The notes beneath the pieces are model-generated. The model searched no databases, had not been told where the DNA came from, and saw only the letters and a program-made list of their open reading frames with translations. Shown piece by piece: positions 16,194 to 24,822 of a DNA stretch of 64,000 nt. Every line of letters begins with the position of its first letter. Positions within the stretch are counted from its first letter, which is position 1. Source of the DNA: Mucilaginibacter limnophilus (GTDB lineage: Bacteria; Bacteroidota; Bacteroidia; Sphingobacteriales; Sphingobacteriaceae); the NCBI RefSeq assembly GCF_004005815.1, contig NZ_SACK01000012.1, positions 26,304 through 90,303 on the forward strand. The letters run 5' to 3'. Made by a program: the position numbers and the translations under genes.

Positions 16194-19019
16194 TTGGATA
16201 TACAAAAGCAGTTAGAACATATTTTACCGCCGGCACGAATTAAAACGCGACTTATCGACTTATTGTCGTACGCTGCCGATGCTGGTTTTTACAGCCTTAT
16301 TCCAAAAGCGGTAGTGCAGCCTGTTAACGAGCAGGAGATAATCAGGCTGTTTCAATTCTCTAACGAGCAGTGTATTCCTATGGTGTTTCGCACGGGCGGC
16401 ACAAGCCTTTCGGGGCAGTCGATAACCGATGGTATTTTGGTCGACCTAAGTCAGTATTGGGATAAACTTCAGATTGAAAATGACGGCGATACGGTGCGTG
16501 TACAGCCCGGTATTACCGGCGGTATGGTAAACACTTACCTGAAAAAATATAAACGTAAGATCGGCCCCGACCCTGCAAGTATTAATTCGGCCATGATGGG
16601 CGGTATCCTGTCAAATAACTCAAGCGGAATGTGCTGCGGTGTGAGTTTAAACTCATACCATACCGTAAAATATATCAGGTTTATTTTACCTGATGGCAAA
16701 AGTTTTAATACGGAAGATCCAACCGATTACGACCGTTTTGCTAAAGAATGTCCCGTACTATTTAATTTACTTTCCTCAATACGAGACAAACTTGCAGCCG
16801 ATACAGTACTTAATAACCGCATCCGGAATAAATATCAGATAAAGAATACAGTCGGCTACTCAGTAAACGCGTTTATCGATTTTCAGCACCCGCTGGATAT
16901 TATGGCGCACTTGCTGGTCGGCGCGGAAGGTACGCTGGCATTTATTGCCGAAACGGTGATGAATACTGTACCTGATTACCAGTTCAAGTCGACAGCAATG
17001 CTCTACTTCCCTGATATTTTTACAGCCTGCCAGGCTCTGGTTCCGTTAAATAATGCCGGTGCGAGGGCTGTCGAACTGATGGACAGGGCTTCGCTGCATG
17101 CTATTGAAAACATGCCCGACCTGCCTGCGGTAATAAGAGAGTTGCCTGAAAATGCATCTGCTTTGCTGGTTGAATTTCAGGAAGATAACTATGAAAAGTT
17201 AGAGGATAGGGTTAATTACTTTCTGCGGGATGTAGCGCAGCTTTCGCTGCTGCATGCGCCGGTATTTACCTCGAACCCAAAAGAGCAGGAATATTTTTGG
17301 AAAGTACGAAAAGGCCTCTTTCCTTCGGTTGGAGCAGTACGCAAGAGCGGCTCTACGGTAATACTGGAAGACGTTGCTTTTCCGGTAGCAAAACTGGGTG
17401 ACGCTATAGTCGACCTGCAGCAGTTGTTTAAAAGATACGAATACATTAATGCCATCATTTTCGGTCACGCGCGCGATGGCAATATCCATTTTTTGATAAC
17501 ACCTGAATTCAATTCGCCATCCGAAGTAACACGTTACGATCTGTTTATGAAGGACGTGGTTGATATGGTGGTAAAAAAATATGATGGAGCTTTAAAGGCC
17601 GAACATGGTACCGGCCGCAACATGGCGCCGTTTGTTGAAACTGAATGGGGTGGTGAGATTTACGAGTTGATGAAGCAGGTTAAGCAAGCCGTCGACCCTA
17701 AAAATTTGCTTAATCCCGGTGTTATCATTAATGATGATAAGAATGTTCATATCAAGGATATTAAACCATTGCCTACGGTTGAGCATGAAGTGGATAAGTG
17801 TATCGAGTGTGGTTACTGCGAGCACAAGTGCCCCAGCCGTAACCTAACCACTACGCCCCGCCGACGCATTGTTATCCGTCGTGAGCTGAAAAAAATGGAG
17901 ATACGCGGCGACAAGGAAAATCATAAAATACTGCTTAACCAATATCAATACGATGGCATGGACACCTGCGCGGTTGATGGTTTGTGTGCTACAGCATGTC
18001 CCGTTGATATTAACACAGGTGAGCTCATAAAGCGTCTGCGCCGTGAAAACCATTCGCCGTTCGCAAACAAAACCGCTTTGTGGGTGGCCAAAAACTTTGG
18101 TGTGATGGTTTGGACGGCACGGTTTGCGCTGAAGGCCGGTGCTGTTGTAAACAGCCTATTTGGCAAAAAAGCTATGACCGGCATTACCAGCGGGATTAAA
18201 AAGATCATACCTGTAATGCCGTTATGGACAGATCAGATAGCCTCGCCGCCAAGTTTGCTTCCAATTAAAAGAAAAACAAATATTAGCTCGACTGAAAAGA
18301 TTATCTATTATCCAAGCTGTATCTCACGTATGCTGGGCAGTGGTGTAAACGGTAAAAAGAACCTGATGGAAACATTTCTCAGCGTTTCAGAAAAAGCCGG
18401 GATTGAGGTTGAAGTGCCGGAAAATGTGTTCGGAAGCTGCTGCAGTCAGATATTTTCATCGAAAGGTTATAATGACGCCAATAAGTATATGGCTAACGTT
18501 TTTATCGAACGGATGTGGCAGGCGAGCAAACGCGGAACATTGCGTATAGTGATTGATGTAAGCTCGTGCGCTTATTCTATCAAAAATATGCGGCATCATT
18601 TGAGCGAAGAAAATCAAGACCGTTTCGATAGGTTGAAAATACTTGACTGTGTTGATTACCTGCACGATATGGTTATGCCTAAGCAGCAATCGGTACAGAA
18701 AAAAGGCTCGATAGTAGTGCACCCGGTATGTTCGCTGCAAAAAATGAACACGCAGGATAAGTTTGTGCATTTAGCCCGCCACTATGCTGAACAGGTTACC
18801 GTACCCGTACATGCAGGTTGCTGCGGTATGGCCGGTGATCGTGGTTTTTTATTCCCTGAATTAACTACCTCAGCTACCATGCCTGAGGCGCTCGAGGTAA
18901 AGCAGCATAAATATGACGGATATTATTCCTCTACCAAAACATGCGAAATGGCCATGTCGGCAGCGGTTAATGAAAATTACGAGTCGATATTATACCTGCT
19001 TGATGAAGCTGTGAGCTAA
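16194..19019 (+). CDS. FAD/Fe-S oxidase, D-lactate dehydrogenase or glycolate oxidase type (GlcD-GlcF-like fusion)
   Basis: 941 residues, begun by TTG at 16194 (no in-frame ATG before the FAD domain). Order of parts: FAD-binding PCMH domain (about 30-220, with RTGGTSLSGQS), FAD-oxidase C domain (to about 515), two 4Fe-4S motifs (CIECGYCEHKCP near 534 and CAVDGLCATACP near 591), then two CCG domains (GSCCSQ near 749; HAGCCGMAG near 874). Such fusions oxidise D-lactate or glycolate and pass electrons to quinone. Following an FAH-type cleavage, it would consume the two- or three-carbon hydroxy acid product. It ends the operon, 109 bases after the hydrolase. Confidence 0.87.
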   Translation: MDIQKQLEHILPPARIKTRLIDLLSYAADAGFYSLIPKAVVQPVNEQEIIRLFQFSNEQCIPMVFRTGGTSLSGQSITDGILVDLSQYWDKLQIENDGDTVRVQPGITGGMVNTYLKKYKRKIGPDPASINSAMMGGILSNNSSGMCCGVSLNSYHTVKYIRFILPDGKSFNTEDPTDYDRFAKECPVLFNLLSSIRDKLAADTVLNNRIRNKYQIKNTVGYSVNAFIDFQHPLDIMAHLLVGAEGTLAFIAETVMNTVPDYQFKSTAMLYFPDIFTACQALVPLNNAGARAVELMDRASLHAIENMPDLPAVIRELPENASALLVEFQEDNYEKLEDRVNYFLRDVAQLSLLHAPVFTSNPKEQEYFWKVRKGLFPSVGAVRKSGSTVILEDVAFPVAKLGDAIVDLQQLFKRYEYINAIIFGHARDGNIHFLITPEFNSPSEVTRYDLFMKDVVDMVVKKYDGALKAEHGTGRNMAPFVETEWGGEIYELMKQVKQAVDPKNLLNPGVIINDDKNVHIKDIKPLPTVEHEVDKCIECGYCEHKCPSRNLTTTPRRRIVIRRELKKMEIRGDKENHKILLNQYQYDGMDTCAVDGLCATACPVDINTGELIKRLRRENHSPFANKTALWVAKNFGVMVWTARFALKAGAVVNSLFGKKAMTGITSGIKKIIPVMPLWTDQIASPPSLLPIKRKTNISSTEKIIYYPSCISRMLGSGVNGKKNLMETFLSVSEKAGIEVEVPENVFGSCCSQIFSSKGYNDANKYMANVFIERMWQASKRGTLRIVIDVSSCAYSIKNMRHHLSEENQDRFDRLKILDCVDYLHDMVMPKQQSVQKKGSIVVHPVCSLQKMNTQDKFVHLARHYAEQVTVPVHAGCCGMAGDRGFLFPELTTSATMPEALEVKQHKYDGYYSSTKTCEMAMSAAVNENYESILYLLDEAVS

Positions 19020-19118
19020 TCAATTACTTTGATCCTATGCTTTTCATTTAACATTTCTTAACAAATAAGTATTAAACTTTCGTTTCTGCATGTTGTCAGA
19101 CATTACAAATTGAGAAAC

Positions 19119-19817
19119 ATGAAGAAATTGATTTTTAGTATGGCTTTAGTGATCGGTTTAGGATCATTAGCCAGTGCGCAAACAAAAGAGCGCAAGCATA
19201 TTGCACCACAACAACGTGCTGAAATAAGAAGTAAAAAGCTTGCCGGTGAATTGAAGCTGACAGCCGATCAGTCTGCCAAAGTAAACGCGATATTGCTTGC
19301 TCAGGCAAATAGTTTGGATAGTTTGAGGACGATCAAGTCAACCGAAAAAGGTGACAAGCGTGCTGCAGTAAGAAACATTATGCAGAATACTGATAACCGT
19401 TTAAATACAGTACTAACGGCCGATCAGCAAAAAGCCTATGCACAATTAAAAGCTGATGGTAAAAAACGTTTTAAAGATGGTAAAGGGAACTTTAAAGCTC
19501 ATGCAAAGAAAACACCTCAGCAACGCGCTGAAATGCTTACCGGCAAACTGAAAGAAAAGCTAAATCTTAGCGCCGATCAAACCACAAAAGTGAATAGCAT
19601 ACTGCTGGCCCGGGCTTCAAAGGTTGACAGCATCAGGACTGCTAATTCCAGCGCAGATAAGAAACAGAATCGTGGTGCTTTCAAAGGTATATTTAAAGAT
19701 ACTGACGCGCAATTGAACGCCGTTTTAAACGCCGACCAACAAAAAGCGTATGCCGACTGGAAGGCCGAACACAAAAAGCATTTCAAAAATAAAAGAGCTG
19801 ATAAAACACAAGGATAA
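19119..19817 (+). CDS. Exported LTxxQ/Spy-like protein made of two repeats
   Basis: 232 residues from ATG 19119 (an in-frame TTG nine bases earlier is less likely). Signal peptide ends SLASAQ. Two copies of about 95-105 residues follow, each with PQQRAE, KL-LTADQ (or LSADQ), KVN-ILLA and a closing LTADQQKAYA or LNADQQKAYA. The helical, Lys-rich, LTxxQ-bearing units resemble periplasmic Spy/CpxP-type chaperones, common in Bacteroidota as envelope stress proteins. Function is by resemblance only. Confidence 0.75.
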   Translation: MKKLIFSMALVIGLGSLASAQTKERKHIAPQQRAEIRSKKLAGELKLTADQSAKVNAILLAQANSLDSLRTIKSTEKGDKRAAVRNIMQNTDNRLNTVLTADQQKAYAQLKADGKKRFKDGKGNFKAHAKKTPQQRAEMLTGKLKEKLNLSADQTTKVNSILLARASKVDSIRTANSSADKKQNRGAFKGIFKDTDAQLNAVLNADQQKAYADWKAEHKKHFKNKRADKTQG

Positions 19818-19849
19818 GTTTTTCGTAGGGTGATTATGTTTAGTGAGGG

Positions 19850-19880
19850 GAAGCGGGCTTTAGCCCGCTTCTCTTTTTTT
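19850..19880 (+). terminator. Terminator after the Spy-like gene
   Basis: A 10-bp perfect stem, GAAGCGGGCT (19850-19859) with AGCCCGCTTC (19862-19871), loop TT, then TCTTTTTTT to 19880. The T tract overlaps the stop codon of the convergent gene. There is no T tract leftwards, so it works in the plus direction. Confidence 0.9.
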
Positions 19881-20682
19881 ATATTAGCGGGACAGTGAAC
19901 CGGTAACCTAATGCATTTTCAATATAAATGCTGTTTACTATTTTCCATTCTGAAAGCTGATCGATGAACTCAGGCTTTTCGAGCTTTGATGATTCAGCAG
20001 CCCTAATATAGAACAACGCTTTTTCCGGATGCTGCGGTGAGCAGGCATTGAGCGTATAACCAAAGAAATTTTTTCGGAGGATAGCATTACTTATACCCAG
20101 GCAATCGTCAAGATGAATGAGGTTAACAGGTGCTTTGCCATTAGGTAAGTTCTTTTTTCCGGCGAAAAACCTTCCCGGATCGCGGCCGGGACCAATCAAT
20201 CCACCGAAGCGGATGATAGTACTTTTAAACGCTGTAGCCTTCCGTAAAACTTCTTCTGCCTGCCACAATATTTTACCTGATTGCGATATAGGTTCTGGAG
20301 AAGTGTTTTCATCTACCTCACGGTTATGGTCGCCGTAAACACCTGTGGAGCTTATGTAAATTACTTTTTTTATACCGAACTTCCCGGCGGCATCTGCTAT
20401 GCGGTCTATCTTATTTACATAACTGTCGCCTTCACCTGATCGGGTTTTAGGCGGTATGGCAATCCACAGTACGTCGCAATCAAAAAAAACGGCATTGTAG
20501 CTTTCCTCTTCTTGTGTGAAGTTTACCAAATATGGCTGTATGCCGTATTGCGTTAATACTTCCAGTTTTTCTGTAGATGTTACAGAGCCTTTTACGATGT
20601 AGCCACTGCTAACTAACAGTTTTGCCAGTGGCAGCCCGTACCAGCCGCAGCCTAAAATGCTTATTGTTTTAATATCGTCCAT
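19879..20682 (-). CDS. NAD(P)-dependent epimerase-like protein (YeeZ type)
   Basis: 267 residues, extended-SDR-like Rossmann fold. ISILGCGWYGLPLAKLL (8-24) is the dinucleotide loop in the G-x-G-x-x-G form usual for YeeZ-like proteins, with VIYISSTGVYGDH (about 107-119) bearing the Ser-Thr and Tyr region. Substrate unknown. Single leftward gene whose stop lies in the T tract of the convergent terminator. Confidence 0.8.
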   Translation of the reverse strand: MDDIKTISILGCGWYGLPLAKLLVSSGYIVKGSVTSTEKLEVLTQYGIQPYLVNFTQEEESYNAVFFDCDVLWIAIPPKTRSGEGDSYVNKIDRIADAAGKFGIKKVIYISSTGVYGDHNREVDENTSPEPISQSGKILWQAEEVLRKATAFKSTIIRFGGLIGPGRDPGRFFAGKKNLPNGKAPVNLIHLDDCLGISNAILRKNFFGYTLNACSPQHPEKALFYIRAAESSKLEKPEFIDQLSEWKIVNSIYIENALGYRFTVPLI

Positions 20683-20757
20683 TAAAATGTTAATCTCTTG
20701 TTTGATTAACCTCCGGATATTTAGTTAACTTTATTTACCAATGTAAGCCGCTAAATT

Positions 20758-21498
20758 ATGAAAACTAAACTTAGTATCACCGCCATTTTCCTGTGTAGCA
20801 TTGTTGTATTCCTTTCGCTGTCGTCATTAAAAAGTAAACAGCCATCTGTGCAGGAACTTATAGGTGCATGGAAATATGGCACGCCGTCCAATCAAACAGT
20901 ATTAATCAATTCGGCTACTGCCTTTGCTGTTACTACTTACAATTTGCCGGGTAAGAAGTTTATCAGTTCGTATGGTGGCAGCTGGCGGCTTGATGGGAAT
21001 ACTATGGTCAGGAAGATCGAGTTCAACTCAGCAAATCCGGATGAAGTAGGGAAAGAAATAAGGGTGTCGATAGGGTTATCAGGCGATAAACTTACTGCCG
21101 GTAAGGAGCAGTTTGCCAGATTAGATAACGGCAGACCGGGTGAACTGGCCGGTGCATGGATTATCATCGGTAATTATAAAAATGATGTTTTGCAAAAGTC
21201 ACCGGTGATATTTAAGTCGCGCCGAACCATGAAGATATTGTCGGGTACGCGTTTTCAGTGGATCGCTTATGATATCGATAGTAAGAAGCTACTAAACTCC
21301 GGCGGCGGAACTTATGAAACATCCAACGGAATGTATGGCGAAAGTATTGAGTTTTTCACTAAATCGCCGGAAGGCGTAGGTCGCAGGCTTGAGTTTGAAT
21401 ATACTTTTGATGGCGATAACTGGCGCCATAAGGGCAAAAGTTCAACCGGTGGCGTCGTAGATGAATGTTGGGTGCGTCGCGAAAGCCTGGAAAAGTAA
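20758..21498 (+). CDS. Exported protein with two lipocalin-like repeats
   Basis: 246 residues, N-terminal hydrophobic segment (about 5-24, a signal peptide or anchor). Two units follow, ELIGAWKYGTPSN... and ELAGAWIIIGNYK..., each beginning with a G-A-W motif, then F-S/F-Q-W, a GG-S/T-Y/W step (SYGGSWRLDG and NSGGGTYETSNG) and IEF. This spacing is that of short lipocalin-like beta-barrels found widely in Bacteroidota. I know no function for it. It precedes the hybrid sensor kinase by 64 bases on the same strand, but the link is weak. Confidence 0.65.
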   Translation: MKTKLSITAIFLCSIVVFLSLSSLKSKQPSVQELIGAWKYGTPSNQTVLINSATAFAVTTYNLPGKKFISSYGGSWRLDGNTMVRKIEFNSANPDEVGKEIRVSIGLSGDKLTAGKEQFARLDNGRPGELAGAWIIIGNYKNDVLQKSPVIFKSRRTMKILSGTRFQWIAYDIDSKKLLNSGGGTYETSNGMYGESIEFFTKSPEGVGRRLEFEYTFDGDNWRHKGKSSTGGVVDECWVRRESLEK

Positions 21499-21540
21499 TA
21501 GTTAAAAAGTTTATTTATAAGTAACTAACTATCAAAAAAG

Positions 21541-21559
21541 ACTACTATTTTAGTAGCCA
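21541..21559 (+). promoter_or_regulatory. Palindrome before the hybrid kinase gene
   Basis: GACTACTATTTTAGTAGCC contains CTACT and AGTAG arms in inverted order with a five-base centre, only a few bases from the ATG at 21563. It may be an operator; nothing else supports it. Confidence 0.3.
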
Positions 21560-21562
21560 CTA

Positions 21563-24373
21563 ATGGCTGCTTATCCCAGGTTAACCCCCTATAACCTTTT
21601 AAGTATTCTCATAGCCTTCCTTATGGCTTTTGGGTGGCATATTGCCTGTGCGCAAACTCCCGGCAGTAAGGATCTTTTAAAAAAGCTTCAAAAAATTAAG
21701 GATGCTGATTCATCACGCGTTTACGCTGATCAGTTACTCAAACTTGCCCATGAGCATAACGATAAAGCATTTGAAGCGCAGGTATTAAATTATCGTGCTT
21801 TTAAAGTTTATACCAACGGCGACGAACTGCAGGCACTTGAACTGGCGCGTAAAGCGCATACACTAACTACGCCTGCCGATTCATTTACCTACGTAAAATC
21901 AGCCACCATGACGGCTTATATGCTAAGTCGCCGTGGTAATGATATTGAAGCGCTAAAAACAGCTTTCGATATCTTAAAAAAGGCCGATGCACATGGCTGG
22001 AAAAGCTTATCTGCCGATTGCCGCTTATGTATTGCAGATTTGTATCGTACTATTGATAAGCCACAGCAGGCTTTGCCGTATGCCGAACAGGCTGCCAGGG
22101 ATGTTTTAAGCGTACGCGATACGGGGATGTACATTTTTGCTTTGAGTACGTTGTCAAACTTATACTCTAACAGGGGGATGGATACGCCGGTCAATCTCAA
22201 CAAGGCAATAGGGTACATGGAGGTTATTCTTAATAAACCTTATGCTGATAAACTAAGCATTTTTGAGCGGGCAAGATACCTGAGTAATCTTGGACGGTTG
22301 TATGAGATATTGAACAAGCTTGAAAAAGCCGAAAAGGTATTACTTGAAGCTATCGATATATGTAGGAAAGGAAAATACCCGGCTATTGAAAAACACGCGC
22401 TTAACGAGCTTACTACAGTAAAAATAGATCAGGGTAAATATCGCGAAGCAATTAAGTATGCCCATGAAGCCCTGGCTGTACAGGCAGACGCGCAAAGCAG
22501 CCGTATTAATCAGCGAAACATTTATCGGCAGTTACGCAGGGCATACGCAGGTTTAAAAAATTACGAAATGGCATTTGAATATGCCGAAAAAGCCACCGCG
22601 CTTAATGATAGCATTCTTGCCCAGGATAAGGCACGAGAGGCCGCCGAACTGTCAGAAAAATACAAACTGGATAAACGACTGGTTGAAACCCAGGCACGCA
22701 CAAAGATTGCCCGCCAGCAACGGAATTTCAGTATTGCGATAGCTGTAATAATTGTTGTAGGCTTGTTTGCTCTTTACAGATGGATAACGTACCGCAAGAA
22801 AAAAGAAGCCGATATGCTGGTACGTGAGCACAAACAGCTGGAGAGGCTTGACAGTATGAAAACCAAATTCTTCGCCAACATCAGTCACGAACTTCGTACG
22901 CCTTTAACACTGATTATGGGTCCGCTTGACCAGGTAATCAACAATGATCAGTTAAACAGCGAAGAAAAGAAAAAGCACCTGAAAACAGTTTGGCGAAACA
23001 GTAAAAAGCTGCTCGCTATGGTTAACGAATTGCTGGATTTGGGTAAGATTGAAGCAGGTAAGATGCCGGTAAAAAACTCGTCGGTAAACCTCGCATCTTT
23101 TATCATGACGCTTTACCAGGCGTATGCATCTGCAGCAGAATATAAAAATGTACGATACTCCATTATCAGCAACATCCCTGATGATCTAACAGCTCTTATT
23201 GATAAAGACAAACTTGAAAAAATAATAAATAACCTGCTGGGCAACGCTGTAAAATTTACACCAGCACAAGGGGCAGTATATGTTAATGCATCTGCCGAAA
23301 ATGGAGTACTTAATATAAGCGTAGCCAACAGCGGTACAGGTATACACCCGGACGATTTGCAGCATATTTTTGAACGATATTACCAGGGTAACAGGGAAGG
23401 GGCAATTGCCGAAGGCGGGACAGGCATCGGGCTTGCACTGGCAAAAGAGTTTACCGAATTACTTCAAGGCTCCATAGAAATCGAGAATGATTATAGCCGG
23501 GGGACAGTGTTTAAGATAAACATACCCTATACCGTAGGAAGTGAAGAAGCAATGGCCGAAGAAAAGGCGAGTGGGATTGTTGAAGAAATTCAACTTATAC
23601 CTGTGCCTAATGGTAAGGAAGGCGAAATAATGATAGTAGAAGACCATCCGGAGATGGCGGCTTACATTAGCTCTGTTTTAAATGGTTATTACAAGATTAT
23701 CCGTACTGCTAACGGTATAGAAGCGCTGCAGAAACTACAGGAAATGGAAAAACTGCCTGAGTTGATAGTTTCGGATGTGATGATGCCTGAAATGGATGGG
23801 TTCACGCTGCTTAAACATCTAAAACAGCATGAAAAGTATTACCGTATACCGGTGGTAATGCTTACAGCGCTTGCTGATGCAAACAATAAATTACTTGCGC
23901 TTAGTACCGGTGTCGACGATTATATCACGAAGCCATTTTTGGGCGAAGAATTACTGGCACGTGTAAATAACCTGATAAAGAATGCAGCACAAAGGTTTCA
24001 GTCTGAAGCTGAGTTTACAGCCATTGAGCCGGTTGAAGAAATTCAGCAATCTCCCGCTGATTTGTTATGGCTTAACGAGGTAGAAAAGTTTGTACGCAAT
24101 AATATTGGTAAAACAGATCTAAACTTAAGTATGCTAAGCTATGATATGGCCATAAGCGAACGCCAGCTTAACCGCCGTATAAAAAGTATAACCGGTTTAA
24201 CACCCAACAAATATATACGTACTATACGCCTGCAGATAGCGCGTGAGGCTATTGAAAGCGGGAAATATCGTACCGTTGCCGAAATTGCTTATACTGCAGG
24301 TTTCGAAACACCGGCTTATTTCAGTAAGTTATTCAAAGAACATTATAGCAGAGATGTAAATAGTCTTTTATAG
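21563..24373 (+). CDS. Hybrid sensor kinase with TPR sensor, receiver and AraC output
   Basis: 936 residues. Signal peptide to CAQ near residue 31, TPR repeats in the periplasm (about 45-370), one membrane segment (about 388-410), HisKA with the phosphoacceptor in NISHELRTPLTLIMGP near 437, HATPase with the N box (IINNLLGNAVKF) and GGTGIGLALAKEF, receiver domain with the phosphoacceptor Asp in SDVMMPEMDG near 737, and a C-terminal AraC helix-turn-helix domain (about 835-936) ending AYFSKLFKEHYSRDVN. It is a one-protein two-component system. No transport or glycan genes adjoin it, so its target is unknown. Confidence 0.9.
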   Translation: MAAYPRLTPYNLLSILIAFLMAFGWHIACAQTPGSKDLLKKLQKIKDADSSRVYADQLLKLAHEHNDKAFEAQVLNYRAFKVYTNGDELQALELARKAHTLTTPADSFTYVKSATMTAYMLSRRGNDIEALKTAFDILKKADAHGWKSLSADCRLCIADLYRTIDKPQQALPYAEQAARDVLSVRDTGMYIFALSTLSNLYSNRGMDTPVNLNKAIGYMEVILNKPYADKLSIFERARYLSNLGRLYEILNKLEKAEKVLLEAIDICRKGKYPAIEKHALNELTTVKIDQGKYREAIKYAHEALAVQADAQSSRINQRNIYRQLRRAYAGLKNYEMAFEYAEKATALNDSILAQDKAREAAELSEKYKLDKRLVETQARTKIARQQRNFSIAIAVIIVVGLFALYRWITYRKKKEADMLVREHKQLERLDSMKTKFFANISHELRTPLTLIMGPLDQVINNDQLNSEEKKKHLKTVWRNSKKLLAMVNELLDLGKIEAGKMPVKNSSVNLASFIMTLYQAYASAAEYKNVRYSIISNIPDDLTALIDKDKLEKIINNLLGNAVKFTPAQGAVYVNASAENGVLNISVANSGTGIHPDDLQHIFERYYQGNREGAIAEGGTGIGLALAKEFTELLQGSIEIENDYSRGTVFKINIPYTVGSEEAMAEEKASGIVEEIQLIPVPNGKEGEIMIVEDHPEMAAYISSVLNGYYKIIRTANGIEALQKLQEMEKLPELIVSDVMMPEMDGFTLLKHLKQHEKYYRIPVVMLTALADANNKLLALSTGVDDYITKPFLGEELLARVNNLIKNAAQRFQSEAEFTAIEPVEEIQQSPADLLWLNEVEKFVRNNIGKTDLNLSMLSYDMAISERQLNRRIKSITGLTPNKYIRTIRLQIAREAIESGKYRTVAEIAYTAGFETPAYFSKLFKEHYSRDVNSLL

Positions 24374-24518
24374 CTGTTCGTATACGTTTTGTATATATCA
24401 ATGGCAGTTTTATAGGGTTAAATGGCAGTTTTGTTTGTACGTAATAGTTGAATTTTGAAGTATTAATTTTTTCCTAATGAAACTTTTAGTTAACAAACCC
24501 AAGATATTTTTACCAATT

Positions 24519-24692
24519 ATGGCAACTACCCCTAAGCCACAAGCAAAAATTGCATGCCCGCGATGCGGAAACACACAATGTGAACGTATCCCGCGGAGTA
24601 ACATTGTTAAAATGATTTTTCCGGAAAGCACTAAGCACTTTAAATGCGAAAAGTGTTTTAAAAAGTTTTATAAAAGCGTAGGAGAGAAGTAA
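24519..24692 (+). CDS. Small zinc-ribbon protein
   Basis: 57 residues from the ATG at 24519; the frame stays open from an ATG at 24477, but the added 14 residues look less likely. Two CxxC pairs, CPRCGNTQC and CEKCFKKF, spaced by about 30 residues, form a zinc ribbon. No further domain. Function unknown; it has its own terminator. Confidence 0.65.
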   Translation: MATTPKPQAKIACPRCGNTQCERIPRSNIVKMIFPESTKHFKCEKCFKKFYKSVGEK

Positions 24693-24743
24693 TAGCTGTC
24701 ACGAGTTCTATAAATTAAGGTTCTATATTCGATTTTTAATTGT

Positions 24744-24770
24744 AAATGCCCCTTTTGGGGCATTTTTTTT
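24744..24770 (+). terminator. Terminator after the zinc-ribbon gene
   Basis: AAATGCCCC (24744-24752) pairs with GGGGCATTT (24757-24765), loop TTTT, then T residues to 24770. On the minus strand it reads almost the same, but no minus gene uses it. Confidence 0.9.
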
Positions 24771-24822
24771 ATCTTGTACCGCAACTGCTTTACAATAATA
24801 ACTGACCATCAAATTCATCTGC

